Shown piece by piece: positions 35,271 through 45,186 of a DNA stretch of 64,000 nucleotides; the first letter of the stretch is position 1, and every line of letters starts with the position of its first letter. The notes below the pieces were generated by a model that was not told where the DNA came from, searched no databases, and saw only the letters and a list, made by a program, of their open reading frames with translations. The translations under genes were made by a program, and so were the position numbers. The DNA comes from Emticicia oligotrophica DSM 17448 (GTDB taxonomy: Bacteria; Bacteroidota; Bacteroidia; Cytophagales; Spirosomataceae): NCBI RefSeq assembly GCF_000263195.1, contig NC_018748.1, forward strand, positions 186,001 through 250,000, in the 5' to 3' direction.

Positions 35271-36107
35271 ATGCAAATTCATGTAATTGATGCGGGCCAC
35301 TTTAAATTAGACGGTGGAGCAATGTTTGGGGTTGTACCGAAAAGCATTTGGAATAAACAAATGCCAGCAGATGAAAATAATCTTTGTAGCTGGGCTATGC
35401 GTTGTTTATTAATCGACACTGGTAAACAACTAATACTGATTGATAGCGGCATGGGGGATAAACAAGATGCCCGTTGGCAAGGTTTTTATTTTCGCCATGG
35501 CGATGGAGACCTCATGACTTCCATCAAAAAAGCAGGTTATTCTCCAAATGAAATCACAGATGTATTAAGTACACATTTGCATTTCGACCATTGTGGAGGC
35601 AGCGTAAAATGGAATACAAGTAAAGACCGCCTCGAATTAGTATTCCCGAATGCCAATTACTGGACTCACTCTGAACATTGGGCAACAGCAACAAAACCCA
35701 ATCCAAGAGAAAAAGCTACTTTCTTGAAAGAAAACATTATGCCTATGCAAGAAACAGGGGCTTTACAATTTACAGATAAAATAATAAACCCATTTGGCGA
35801 AAACATTGAGCTGCTCTATGCAGAAGGCCACACCGAAAAGATGATTATGCCGAAAATAAAGCACGGAGACAAAACTTATCTATATATAGCCGATACCATT
35901 CCATCGCATGCTCATATCCCTGTACCTTATGTAATGGGTTATGATGTGCGTCCGCTTCAAACAATGACAGAAAAAGAAACGTTATTAAAGCAAGCCGTTG
36001 ATGAAAACTGGACAATTATCTTCGACCATGACCCTACCCACGAAGCAGCTACGGTTCAACTGACTGAAAAGGGTTATCGGGTTGGAGATTTTGAGAAAGT
36101 TTCTTGA
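35271..36107 (+). CDS. MBL-fold metallo-hydrolase
   Basis: The 278-residue protein has the metal motif in STHLHFDHCGGS (about residue 105), a further His in LYAEGHTEKMI (about 190), Asp in YIADTIPSHAH, and a final His-rich end IIFDHDPTHEAAT. The ATG at 35271 (MQIHVIDAGHFKLDGG) is preferred; a TTG at 35208 would add 21 residues with no fold support. N-acyl homoserine lactonase-like or similar; substrate unknown. Confidence 0.9.
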   Translation: MQIHVIDAGHFKLDGGAMFGVVPKSIWNKQMPADENNLCSWAMRCLLIDTGKQLILIDSGMGDKQDARWQGFYFRHGDGDLMTSIKKAGYSPNEITDVLSTHLHFDHCGGSVKWNTSKDRLELVFPNANYWTHSEHWATATKPNPREKATFLKENIMPMQETGALQFTDKIINPFGENIELLYAEGHTEKMIMPKIKHGDKTYLYIADTIPSHAHIPVPYVMGYDVRPLQTMTEKETLLKQAVDENWTIIFDHDPTHEAATVQLTEKGYRVGDFEKVS

Positions 36108-36158
36108 GTCTTATGCTATTCAAAAATTTTATCATTCACACATTGTATTAACAAAAAT

Positions 36159-36917
36159 ATGAAAATAGGAATTGCTTTATCGGGTGGAGGAAGTAGAGGT
36201 TTTGCACATTTAGGTGCTTTAAAAGCCCTCAATGAAATGGGTATTAAACCCGATATTATTACAGGCACAAGTGCTGGCTCGATTGTAGGAGCTCTAACCG
36301 CTGCAGGTTATTCACCTGATTTTATTTTCGAAACTATCCAATCTTTGGGAATTATTAATTCTCTCAAATTTGCATTTAACCGTTTTGGTTTATTCAAAAT
36401 GGAGAAAGTGGAAGAAATCTTTTTGAAATATATTCCCCATAATTCATTCGAAAAGCTCAAACTACCTTTGATAGTTTGTGCAACTGATATCATTGAAAGT
36501 CAGCCAATCTATTTCAGCAAAGGAGAGCTCATCAAGCCAATTATGGCGTCTTGTAGTATTCCCGGAATTTTTGAACCCATCAAATTTCAAGATAAAATAC
36601 TGGTTGATGGCGGCATTTTGAATAACCTACCCGTTGAACCTTTAGAGGGCATTTGTGACTTTATCATCGGTGTAAATGTAACTCCCGTAAGTAATAGTAT
36701 GGCCATAAATTCGGCCAAAGATATTCTAATGAAAAGCCTCTACCTAGCCATTCGAAATAACTCCGGAGCAAAACTTAAAAGGTGTGATATTGCTATTGAA
36801 CCTGATGAAATTTATAATTATAATGGCTTAAGTATGGCCAAAGCCAAAGAGATGTATCAATTAGGTTATGAACATGCCCTAAGAGCGGCCGAAGGAAAAC
36901 TTTCGCATATACTCTAA
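36159..36917 (+). CDS. Patatin-like phospholipase
   Basis: The 252-residue protein has the oxyanion motif LSGGGSRGFAHLG, the nucleophile elbow GTSAGS (Ser about residue 40) and the catalytic Asp in VDGGILNNLPVEPL (about 150). No signal peptide, so it is probably cytosolic and acts on membrane lipids, as in the RssA/YlbK group. Confidence 0.93.
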   Translation: MKIGIALSGGGSRGFAHLGALKALNEMGIKPDIITGTSAGSIVGALTAAGYSPDFIFETIQSLGIINSLKFAFNRFGLFKMEKVEEIFLKYIPHNSFEKLKLPLIVCATDIIESQPIYFSKGELIKPIMASCSIPGIFEPIKFQDKILVDGGILNNLPVEPLEGICDFIIGVNVTPVSNSMAINSAKDILMKSLYLAIRNNSGAKLKRCDIAIEPDEIYNYNGLSMAKAKEMYQLGYEHALRAAEGKLSHIL

Positions 36918-37066
36918 AAACCATTAATTTTGAATTCGTTCTAAATAAAAAGTATGCCTTCTAGCATAAAAGTAGAATTTAGTGAACTTTGGCATCAAAT
37001 TAGATAATTTTTTTCTAGGAAAACCGTTTAAAACAAAGGTATTTATCATCCAACTTTAAAGTTTAA

Positions 37067-39244
37067 GTGCAAAGACTATATATACTGATAACTATTTTAG
37101 TACTTACTGCCTCTTGTTCGCAGTTTAGTAACTCCATTACCAGCAAAGCATGGCATAATGCTAATGCTCGCTTCAATTCGCTTATTATTGCTCGTGAAAA
37201 CATGAAGCAAGCAGAAAAAGACCTATTTGATAAGAGAGTTGAAAATTATAGTTCTTTGATGACAATCTATCTACCCATTGATTCTATCAAAAGTCAAGCA
37301 GTGGCAACCAATTTAAAGGAAGTAATTGAAAAAACTTCATTAATTGCCGAACGTCATTCAAATTCAAAATATTTAGGAGAAGCCTATATTCTACTTGGAA
37401 AAGCTCGATTATTGAAGGAAGATTTTCTAAATGCCATTGAAGTATTTAAATACATTAATTCAACCCAAAGTAATGAAAACGATAAGCATTCGGCATTGGT
37501 TTGGTTAATGAGGGCATATACCGAAGAAAAAGACTACGATACTGCCCTAAAAGTTGCAGAAGTGCTTCGTACACTTGACTTGAACAAAGAAAATACCAGA
37601 GATTTTTATCTGACAAAAGCCTATTTGCACCAACGTCGTGAAGAGTTTGCCATCTCTGCCGCCATTGCAGAAGAAGCCATTAAATTGGTGCCCAAGGGGG
37701 AACAAAAAGCCCGCATACATTTTGCGATTGGGCAAATGTATGATATGATTGGTCAACCAGCCAAGGCTATTCCTCATTTTCAGGCTGTAGCCCAAAATCG
37801 ACCAAATTATGATATGGAGTTTTATGCCCGCATGAATACCCTACTTGATGAAGCTGCCTCAAGGAGAGGGAGTACCGCAGGAGTACAAGAAAACTTCAAA
37901 AAAATGCTGGTTGATAGAAAAAATTCTGACCTAAAGGATAAGATTTATTTTACGATGGGTAGTTTGGAAGTGAAAAAACAAAACTATCCCAAGGCTATCG
38001 AATACTTTAATGCTTCACTTAAAAACTCAAAAGGTAATAGCACTCAAAACGCTTATACTTATCTTGAATTAGCGGAATTGCATTATAATCAATTAGGAAA
38101 ATACGATTTAGCAAGTATGTACTATGATAGTACGCTTACGGCTTTACCTAAAACTTCTTCTGATTATGAGCGAATTGCAAAACGTGCCATTTCACTTGCT
38201 GATTTTGTTAAATACCAAAAAGTGCTAATCGTTGAAGATAGTTTACAACGTTTGGCAGGAATGAATCCTACGGCTCTCGATAAAACACTTGAACGTATCA
38301 TCAAACAAAAAGAAGATGATGAACGTAAGATGCAAGAATTAGCCCAGAAAATAGTATCTCAAAATAGCCTTCCTGTTGAACGTATTTCAGATAAAGACCC
38401 TGAATTTAAGCGTTGGATATTGTACGACCCACTTGTAATGTCGAAAAATAAAAGTGATTTTCAACAAATTTGGGGAAATCGCCCACTCGATGATAACTGG
38501 CGTAGAAAAGATAAGGAAGCGGGCTCTATCAGTTTTAAAGTTGAGCGAGGCGTAGTTGGTCAAGAACCAAACAAGCAAGCACCTAAAATTTCGCCTGAAG
38601 AAATAAAAAAACAACAAGAACAAAAGGAATTGCTTGCTTTGGAATCGAAGAAAAAAGAGCTCTATGAAAAAATTCCAACAACACCCGAAAAACTAATCGT
38701 TTCTAAACGCAAGCAAGAAGAGGCACTTTATCAGCTTGGCAAGATTTATAAATTTCAGTTTAACGAGCCCGATAATGCTACCGAAACATTTTTAAACCTA
38801 CTTAGTAGGTTTCCAAATACTGTACATGAAGTTGAAGTTTTGTATTTACTCACACTTTTATCTGATAATCAAGCATCAAGCCCTTATCGAAAAACCTTGA
38901 TTGAAAAATACCCAGCTTCAACTTATGCTCGACAGCTTCTTAGAGGCAAAGTTGAAATTACGAGCGATACCGAGAGTAAAGCTAGTACAGTTTATTCTCA
39001 AGCATTTAATCTTTATTCAAACAAAAGCTATGAGTCGGCATTGAAATTAGCCGAAGACGGATTAATTACCTATACTGGTACAAGTATTGAAGATAAATTT
39101 GCCATGCTTCGCATATTCTTATTTGCCAAGACCGAGCAAAAAGAAGCGTACAAACAAGCACTAAACGAATTCATTCAAGGGTATCCTTCAAGTGCCTTGC
39201 TAGGGCGTGCAAAGGAATTAATGGCCGTTTTAGATAAAAAATAA
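37067..39244 (+). CDS. SprE/PorW-like TPR lipoprotein
   Basis: The 725-residue protein begins at GTG with a lipoprotein signal (ILVLTASCSQFSNSITSK). KAWHNANARFNSLIIARENM resembles the start of SprE/PorW, the periplasmic lipoproteins of type IX secretion and gliding. Many TPR-like repeats follow (IHFAIGQMYDMIGQPAKAIP, IYFTMGSLEVKKQNYPKAIE), with a charged insertion at about residues 440-560. It may link the T9SS ring and motor. The assignment is by pattern only. Confidence 0.75.
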   Translation: MQRLYILITILVLTASCSQFSNSITSKAWHNANARFNSLIIARENMKQAEKDLFDKRVENYSSLMTIYLPIDSIKSQAVATNLKEVIEKTSLIAERHSNSKYLGEAYILLGKARLLKEDFLNAIEVFKYINSTQSNENDKHSALVWLMRAYTEEKDYDTALKVAEVLRTLDLNKENTRDFYLTKAYLHQRREEFAISAAIAEEAIKLVPKGEQKARIHFAIGQMYDMIGQPAKAIPHFQAVAQNRPNYDMEFYARMNTLLDEAASRRGSTAGVQENFKKMLVDRKNSDLKDKIYFTMGSLEVKKQNYPKAIEYFNASLKNSKGNSTQNAYTYLELAELHYNQLGKYDLASMYYDSTLTALPKTSSDYERIAKRAISLADFVKYQKVLIVEDSLQRLAGMNPTALDKTLERIIKQKEDDERKMQELAQKIVSQNSLPVERISDKDPEFKRWILYDPLVMSKNKSDFQQIWGNRPLDDNWRRKDKEAGSISFKVERGVVGQEPNKQAPKISPEEIKKQQEQKELLALESKKKELYEKIPTTPEKLIVSKRKQEEALYQLGKIYKFQFNEPDNATETFLNLLSRFPNTVHEVEVLYLLTLLSDNQASSPYRKTLIEKYPASTYARQLLRGKVEITSDTESKASTVYSQAFNLYSNKSYESALKLAEDGLITYTGTSIEDKFAMLRIFLFAKTEQKEAYKQALNEFIQGYPSSALLGRAKELMAVLDKK

Positions 39245-39303
39245 TAACACTAAAATTCGACAATACTAACCGACTAATCAATTCAATAAAAAACTTAAAT
39301 ACT

Positions 39304-39441
39304 ATGATAAATAATGAATTAAGTGATGAAAATGATGTTCCTCCGATTTTAGGAACTTGGAAAAATGTATATACCTTGGTCGTTATCTCTTTGGTTGTAT
39401 CTATTGTACTTTTCTACGCTTTCACCTTATACTTTTCATGA
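39304..39441 (+). CDS. 45-residue single-pass membrane protein
   Basis: ATG at 39304 reads MINNELSDENDVPPILGTWK, then a hydrophobic segment (VYTLVVISLVVSIVLFYAF) and ends at TGA 39439-39441. The stop overlaps the ATG of the symporter (ATGA), a classic coupling arrangement. The acidic N-terminus and one helix suggest an accessory subunit of the transporter. No family is recognised. Confidence 0.7.
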   Translation: MINNELSDENDVPPILGTWKNVYTLVVISLVVSIVLFYAFTLYFS

Positions 39442-41135
39442 CAAACCTCGACTGGATTTTACTTACTGTTACCTTACTTTTTATAATTATTTATGGTGTT
39501 TATAAAAACCATAAAGACAAAGACCTTGATGGCTATTTACTTGGTAATCAATCACTTCCGTGGTACCATGTTGGATTATCAGTTATGGCTACTCAAGCCA
39601 GTGCCATTACATTTTTATCAACAACTGGACAAGGTTTCGATGATGGAATGAGATTTGTACAGTTCTATTTTGGACTTCCATTAGCCATGATAGTTTTGTG
39701 TGTAACTTTTATTCCGATTTTTCATCGTTTAAAAGTTTATACAGCTTATGAATACCTCGAAACTCGCTTTGATGGGAAAGTTCGTGTCTTTACTGCCTTT
39801 TTATTTTTAATTCAACGTGGTCTATCGACAGGAATTTCAATTTACGCACCTGCAATTATTTTATCAACTATTTTTGGTTGGGATATTTTTTGGACCAATA
39901 TTTTAATGGGCGGAATGGTTCTCACTTACACCGTTGTTGGTGGAACAAAAGCCATTTCATACACCCACCTTCAACAAATGATTGTTATTACTGTTGCCAT
40001 GTTTTTAGCAGGAGTAATTGTAGTAATGATGCTACCCGAAAATATTGGTTTTGTAAAAGCTCTTAAAATTGCGGGAAAAGCCCACCATACCAATGTAGTA
40101 AGTTTTGAGTTTAATCCGAAAGACCGTTATAATCTTTGGTCTGGTTTAATTGGAGGCTTCTTCTTACAATTATCTTATTTTGGTACAGACCAATCACAAG
40201 TAGGACGTTATCTAACTGGTGAATCTATTACACAAAGTCGTTTGGGTTTAGTAATGAATGGTTTATTAAAAGTACCCATGCAATTCTTGATTTTACTTGT
40301 AGGTGTCTTGGTTTTTGTTTTCTATCAATACAATCCTGCTCCTATTTTCTTTAATAAAGTAGAAGTCGATAAATTACGTACAAGTCAATACGCACCACAG
40401 TTAGAAAGTCTTGAACAGCGATATAACGAAGTGACTGAGAAACGTAAAAATCTTTTATTAATTTCATCTAATTTAGAAGAAGAGCAGCTTAAAATTTATC
40501 AAAATAGCTTAGCTGAATCAGATTCAATTTCAAAAGCTCTCAAAAGTGAAGTGGCAGGTCTAATCAAGAAAAATAATCCATCGGCCAGCACCAATGACCG
40601 TGATTATGTGTTTCTAAGATTCGTACTCGATCACCTTCCGCATGGCCTTATTGGGCTTTTGGTTGCTGTTATTTTCGCTGCTTCGATGGGTTCAATTGCT
40701 TCGGCCTATAATTCATTGGCGGCGACATCGGTAGTTGATGTTTATCGAAAATTCAGCAAAAATACGCCAACCGAAAAGTCAGAACTCAACGCTTCCAAAG
40801 TTTCAACCGTTTTGTGGGGGCTTTTTTGTATATTTGTTGCACAATACGCCAACGAACTTGGCAATATGATAGAAGTAGTAAATGTGCTTGGTTCGCTATT
40901 CTACGGAATTATTTTAGGTGTATTTTTAGTAGCATTTTACTTCAAGAATATCGGCGGAACTGCCACATTTTGGGCAGCGGTTATTAGTCAAACTATAATT
41001 CTTGGCATTGGTATTCCGCAAGTAATTTTGAAAAAAGAATGGATAGCTTATCTATGGTTTAACCCTATTGGTTGCTTTTTGGTAATAGGTATTGCATGGA
41101 TTTTGCAGAAAAATTTGAAATTAGCTAAGGTATAA
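39438..41135 (+). CDS. Sodium:solute symporter (SSS family)
   Basis: The 565-residue transporter starts at ATG 39438 (MTNLDWILLTVTLLFIIIYG), coupled to the 45-residue gene; the open frame extends 27 codons further upstream but overlaps that gene. Family features: LLGNQSLPWYHVGLSVMATQ, GGTKAISYTHLQQMIV and GSIASAYNSLAATSVVDVY. A charged, coiled-coil-like loop of about 90 residues (about 304-394) is inserted between transmembrane helices. Probable substrates are sugars, sialic acid or other organic solutes. Confidence 0.92.
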   Translation: MTNLDWILLTVTLLFIIIYGVYKNHKDKDLDGYLLGNQSLPWYHVGLSVMATQASAITFLSTTGQGFDDGMRFVQFYFGLPLAMIVLCVTFIPIFHRLKVYTAYEYLETRFDGKVRVFTAFLFLIQRGLSTGISIYAPAIILSTIFGWDIFWTNILMGGMVLTYTVVGGTKAISYTHLQQMIVITVAMFLAGVIVVMMLPENIGFVKALKIAGKAHHTNVVSFEFNPKDRYNLWSGLIGGFFLQLSYFGTDQSQVGRYLTGESITQSRLGLVMNGLLKVPMQFLILLVGVLVFVFYQYNPAPIFFNKVEVDKLRTSQYAPQLESLEQRYNEVTEKRKNLLLISSNLEEEQLKIYQNSLAESDSISKALKSEVAGLIKKNNPSASTNDRDYVFLRFVLDHLPHGLIGLLVAVIFAASMGSIASAYNSLAATSVVDVYRKFSKNTPTEKSELNASKVSTVLWGLFCIFVAQYANELGNMIEVVNVLGSLFYGIILGVFLVAFYFKNIGGTATFWAAVISQTIILGIGIPQVILKKEWIAYLWFNPIGCFLVIGIAWILQKNLKLAKV

Positions 41136-41214
41136 TTAATTATGTGCCTTCAAAAAAGAGGAGGCATTATAAAATTTTAGCTTTCTTGGCTAAAAGCTTT
41201 CCTCAAATAAGATT

Positions 41215-41907
41215 ATGGAAAAAAAACGCATACTCATTGTAGAAGACGACCAACGATTGGCCGAAAACCTTGTTAAGGGTTTGTCTGAAAAAGAATTTGA
41301 TACCGAAGTGGCCTACGATGGTCAAATCGGGCTTCGCTTTGGGCTTAGCGGTAAGTTTGACCTGATTTTGTTGGATGTAAATCTCCCACAAATGAATGGT
41401 TATGAAGTTTGTGCGAAAATCAGAGAAAAAGACCGCCAAACGCCAATTATCATGTTAACTGCATTGGGCGAAACAGATGATAAAATTACGGGCTTTGAAA
41501 AAGGTGCTGATGATTACATAGTAAAACCTTTCGAATACAGAGAATTGATTGCTCGCGTAAATGTTTTCTTAAAACGTGCTTATGCAGAGAATGAAAACAA
41601 CGCAAATCTGCTTCGTATCGCAGACCTTGAAATTAACCTTGAGAGTAAAATGGCCTCACGTCAGGGTAAACACATAGACCTTACTCCTAAAGAATTTTCA
41701 TTACTTGAATACTTAATACGAAATAAAGGTAAAGTAGTATCTAAAGCCGAGATTGCTGAAAAGATTTGGGAAGGAAATAATGCCGAAAATAGTTTAAATG
41801 TGATTGAAGTTTACATTAACTTCTTGCGAAAAAAAATCGACAAAGATTTTGAGCCAAAACTCATTCATACCAAAACAGGCATGGGCTATGTTTTAAAAGA
41901 TGAATAA
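41215..41907 (+). CDS. OmpR/PhoB-type response regulator
   Basis: The 230-residue protein has a receiver domain (acidic pair in ILIVEDDQR, phospho-Asp in LILLDVNLPQMNG at about 54, Thr in MLTALGE, Lys in IVKPFEYREL) and a winged-helix DNA-binding domain (LTPKEFSLLEYLIRNKGKVV, then HTKTGMGYVLK). No kinase is adjacent in the window's plus-strand cluster; the kinase at 33755-35131 is the nearest candidate partner. Confidence 0.94.
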   Translation: MEKKRILIVEDDQRLAENLVKGLSEKEFDTEVAYDGQIGLRFGLSGKFDLILLDVNLPQMNGYEVCAKIREKDRQTPIIMLTALGETDDKITGFEKGADDYIVKPFEYRELIARVNVFLKRAYAENENNANLLRIADLEINLESKMASRQGKHIDLTPKEFSLLEYLIRNKGKVVSKAEIAEKIWEGNNAENSLNVIEVYINFLRKKIDKDFEPKLIHTKTGMGYVLKDE

Positions 41908-41936
41908 CGATTCACTTCCCAGTTAAATAGATATAC

Positions 41937-41982
41937 AAAAAAGTACACCTTATTAAATCTTAATGAAGTGTACTTTTTTTTT
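41937..41982. terminator. Terminator after the response regulator gene
   Basis: AAAAAAGTACAC (41937-41948) pairs with GTGTACTTTTTT (41968-41979); inner TTA/TAA pairs shorten the loop. A T-run follows. It can terminate in either direction and lies 30 bp after the regulator stop codon. Confidence 0.85.
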
Positions 41983-42048
41983 GAAATACTACCATTTTTT
42001 CTTCTTATTTTTACATTTCAACAAAATCAACCTAAAAACCGTTTTTTA

Positions 42049-44460
42049 ATGAAAATTGTCAAAAAAATTTTATTAGGACTGCTAATTTTGCTCGTGGTAG
42101 CTACTGTTGGCATTTTCTTTTATCTTCAAAGCACAAAACCTAAACTTGATGGTGAACTCCAACTCAAAGGACTGAAAGCACCAGTCGAAGTCGTTTATGA
42201 TGATTTCGGTGTGCCTCACATTTACGCACAAAACGAAGAAGATTTATTCCAAGCATTTGGTTATGTCCACGCCCAGGATCGTCTTTTTCAAATGGAAATC
42301 GTCAGACGCCTTGCCGATGGCCGTTTAGCTGAATTATTCGGAGAAAAAGCACTCCCTTCTGATAAATTTTTTCGTACACTAAGTTTCCGAAAACACGCTC
42401 AGTGGACCATTGATTCGGTACTTATGACCAATCCTAATGCACCATTTGTTAAAGCAGCTCAAGCTTACATCAAAGGTGTAAACGAATACATTCAGAATGG
42501 TAAAACCCCCATTGAATTTTCAATCATTGGCATCAAAAAAACTCCATTTGAGTTAGCTGATATGCAAATTATTATGGGTTACATGGGTTTTACATTTGCC
42601 GAAGCATTTCGTTCAGAATCAATCGCAACCATGATTCAAAGCAAATATGGCCCTGAATATCTGAAAGATGTCATGTCGGCTTGGCCTGCAAACGAACCAA
42701 AAATTCCAACCCAAGCACAAGAATCTAAAGTTCAATCTTCAGAAATATTGGCAAAAATGGCTAATCAATTGACAAATATTGAATATAATTCTCCTTTTCC
42801 ACCTTATCACGGTTCAAATGGCTGGGTTATCGCTGGCTCTAAAACTAAATCTGGTAAACCTATCTTATCAAACGATACCCACATTGCATTCTCACAACCA
42901 TCAGTTTGGTACGAAGCACACCTCGAATGCCCTAATTTTAAATTTTATGGAAATTTCTTAGCTGGAACACCTGTAGGGGCTCTAGGACACTCACAATATG
43001 GCGGTTGGGGACTAACGATGTTCGAGAACGACGATGTTGATTTCTTCCGTGAAAAAGCTAACCCTGCCAATCCTAACCAAGTTTGGTATAAAGATCACTG
43101 GGAAGATTTGAAAGTTAGAGAAGAAGTTATCAAAGTAAAAGACAAAGGTGATGTAAAAATTGCCATCAAAACTTCTCGACATGGAATCATTATGAATGAA
43201 AGTTTTGATAAAATGGCTGACCAAAAAGAGCCAATTGCTCTTTGGTGGGTATTTAACCAATTTCCAAGCTACCATTTAGAATCTTTCTATAAAATGGCTC
43301 ATGCCAAAAATGCGACCGAAGTTGGCGAGGCAGTAAGTAAACTGACTTCACCGGGATTAAATGTAATGTGGGGAGATACTGAAGGAAATATCGCTTGGTG
43401 GGCGGCAGGAAGATTACCGAAACGTCCTGCACATGTCAACCCAATGGTTATTTTGGATGGCTCAACTGGTAATGATGACCCACAAGGCTGGTATGATTTC
43501 TCATTGAATCCTCAAATACTGAATCCTAAACGTGGGGTACTTTACACGGCTAATAACCAACCTGCCGATATGGGGAATGGTCTTGTAGCGGGCTATTATG
43601 TAGCAGGCAATCGAGCAAGTCGCATTGAAGAATTATTATTCAACGACAAGAAAGATTGGACAGAAGAAAGTGTTCGTCAAGTTATCAACGATGTAACCTC
43701 TTCCCCATACAAGGCTCTTTTAAAAGATATTTTACCTGTAATTGATAGAACTCAACTGAACGAACCAGCAAAAGTAGCTTACGAAAAATTAGCTAAGTGG
43801 GACGGGTCACATGATTTAGAAGATACAGAACCAACCATTTATTATCGTTTCTTGTATCATTTCTTTGTCAACACAATCAAAGATGAGTTAGGCAATGAAG
43901 TCTTTAAAGCTTTCGAGCATAACGGAAATTTCAAACGAAATATGGCGTCATTGATGCGAAATGATGCCTCGCCTTGGTGGGATAATATTTCGACCCCTAA
44001 AAAAGAAACTCGTAAAGAAATTCTTACACAATCATTGAACGAAGCTCTAAATAGCCTTGCAGAGCAACTAGGAAAAGAAATGAATGATTGGCAATGGGGT
44101 AAAGTGCATACACTTACGCACAATCATCCGCTGGGAATTGTGCCCGTTATTGGTAAATTTTTCAATGTGGGTCCACTCCCAGCACCGGGCGGACGAGAAA
44201 CCATTAATAATTTAGACTTTCCAATTGATTCAAGTGGAACCTATAAAGTTACCTACGGACCCGCCCTGCGTAGAATTGTAGATTTTGGCGATGCCGAGCA
44301 CGGAAGAAGCGTTTTACCAAGTGGACAGTCGGGTAATGTAATGAGTAAACATTATGGTGACCAAGCCGAGATGTTTGTAAAAGGTGGGTCTCGTCCAGAA
44401 TTAATGAATCGAACAGAAATTGAGAAGGTAAAAACAGGGAAATTAATTTTGAAGCCATAA
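42049..44460 (+). CDS. Penicillin acylase family protein
   Basis: The 803-residue Ntn hydrolase starts at ATG 42049 (MKIVKKILLGLLILLVVATV), which gives an export anchor; the open frame runs 27 codons further upstream through the terminator, which is not plausible coding. The subunit alpha region has VVYDDFGVPHIYAQNEEDLF; autocleavage before the nucleophilic Ser occurs in PYHGSNGWVIAGSKT (about residue 258); a further conserved stretch is HTLTHNHPLG. Related enzymes hydrolyse N-acyl amides, including acyl homoserine lactones. Confidence 0.93.
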   Translation: MKIVKKILLGLLILLVVATVGIFFYLQSTKPKLDGELQLKGLKAPVEVVYDDFGVPHIYAQNEEDLFQAFGYVHAQDRLFQMEIVRRLADGRLAELFGEKALPSDKFFRTLSFRKHAQWTIDSVLMTNPNAPFVKAAQAYIKGVNEYIQNGKTPIEFSIIGIKKTPFELADMQIIMGYMGFTFAEAFRSESIATMIQSKYGPEYLKDVMSAWPANEPKIPTQAQESKVQSSEILAKMANQLTNIEYNSPFPPYHGSNGWVIAGSKTKSGKPILSNDTHIAFSQPSVWYEAHLECPNFKFYGNFLAGTPVGALGHSQYGGWGLTMFENDDVDFFREKANPANPNQVWYKDHWEDLKVREEVIKVKDKGDVKIAIKTSRHGIIMNESFDKMADQKEPIALWWVFNQFPSYHLESFYKMAHAKNATEVGEAVSKLTSPGLNVMWGDTEGNIAWWAAGRLPKRPAHVNPMVILDGSTGNDDPQGWYDFSLNPQILNPKRGVLYTANNQPADMGNGLVAGYYVAGNRASRIEELLFNDKKDWTEESVRQVINDVTSSPYKALLKDILPVIDRTQLNEPAKVAYEKLAKWDGSHDLEDTEPTIYYRFLYHFFVNTIKDELGNEVFKAFEHNGNFKRNMASLMRNDASPWWDNISTPKKETRKEILTQSLNEALNSLAEQLGKEMNDWQWGKVHTLTHNHPLGIVPVIGKFFNVGPLPAPGGRETINNLDFPIDSSGTYKVTYGPALRRIVDFGDAEHGRSVLPSGQSGNVMSKHYGDQAEMFVKGGSRPELMNRTEIEKVKTGKLILKP

Positions 44461-44472
44461 ATCGCTGAAAAT

Positions 44473-44505
44473 AGGATTTTGGTCTAAATTGTAGGCCAAA
44501 ATCCT
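44473..44505 (+). terminator. Hairpin after the penicillin acylase gene
   Basis: AGGATTTTGG and CCAAAATCCT form a 10-bp perfect stem around a loop that can pair further (CTA/TAG). Only TTAAAT follows, so it is a weak intrinsic terminator or a 3' stabiliser. Confidence 0.55.
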
Positions 44506-44652
44506 TAAATAATTAGCCCAATTAAGAACAATTTCTTTAATTTTATGTATTATAAATATTCTATAAACGGAATCATAATTTCTATTAACACAGATATTTT
44601 CAAACATAAATAAGCTTTACTCTATTCATTTTCACCATTATTACCTACAAAA

Positions 44653-45111
44653 ATGGCAAAATATAAACTCAAAATCAACGGTAAAGAATACGAAACCGAC
44701 GCATCTCCAGACACCCCACTTCTTTGGGTTTTACGTGATAACCTCGGCCTCGTTGGTACAAAATATGGCTGCGGAATGGCCATGTGTGGTGCTTGTACTG
44801 TACACGTGAACGGTGAAGCTACACGCTCTTGTGTGTTGCCTGTTTCATCGGTATCTGATTCAAAAATTACGACAATAGAAGGCCTTTCTGAAAAATGTGA
44901 CCACCCTGTTCAACAAGCATGGGATGCAATGGATGTTCCACAGTGCGGATATTGCCAAGCAGGACAAATCATGACCGCTGTATCATTCTTGAAAAAGAAT
45001 TCAAAGCCAAGTTTAGAGGAAATTGAAGCAGCTATGTCGGCTAACTTATGTCGTTGTGGCACTTATCACCGCATCAAAGAGGCTGTTCAATTAGCAGCAT
45101 CAAAAATGTAA
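44653..45111 (+). CDS. 2Fe-2S subunit of a molybdenum hydroxylase (IorA/CoxS-like)
   Basis: The 152-residue protein carries electrons from the molybdenum subunit. The plant-type 2Fe-2S Cys are in [18 protein letters not shown] and RSCV, and the second cluster Cys in [10 protein letters not shown] and [15 protein letters not shown]. No signal peptide; it likely travels with its Tat-exported partner, encoded 75 bp downstream. Confidence 0.95.
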   Translation: MAKYKLKINGKEYETDASPDTPLLWVLRDNLGLVGTKYGCGMAMCGACTVHVNGEATRSCVLPVSSVSDSKITTIEGLSEKCDHPVQQAWDAMDVPQCGYCQAGQIMTAVSFLKKNSKPSLEEIEAAMSANLCRCGTYHRIKEAVQLAASKM

Positions 45112-45186
45112 TTTTTAAAGTTTGAATGAATTTTCATCATTCATAACTAACGATTCATTTTTAATCTAAAATCAAGATATAAAATC

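Noticed and set aside
41968-42048. N-terminal extension of the penicillin acylase gene
   Set aside because: The extension overlaps the T-run of the preceding terminator and encodes a Phe-rich stretch; ATG at 42049 gives a proper export signal.
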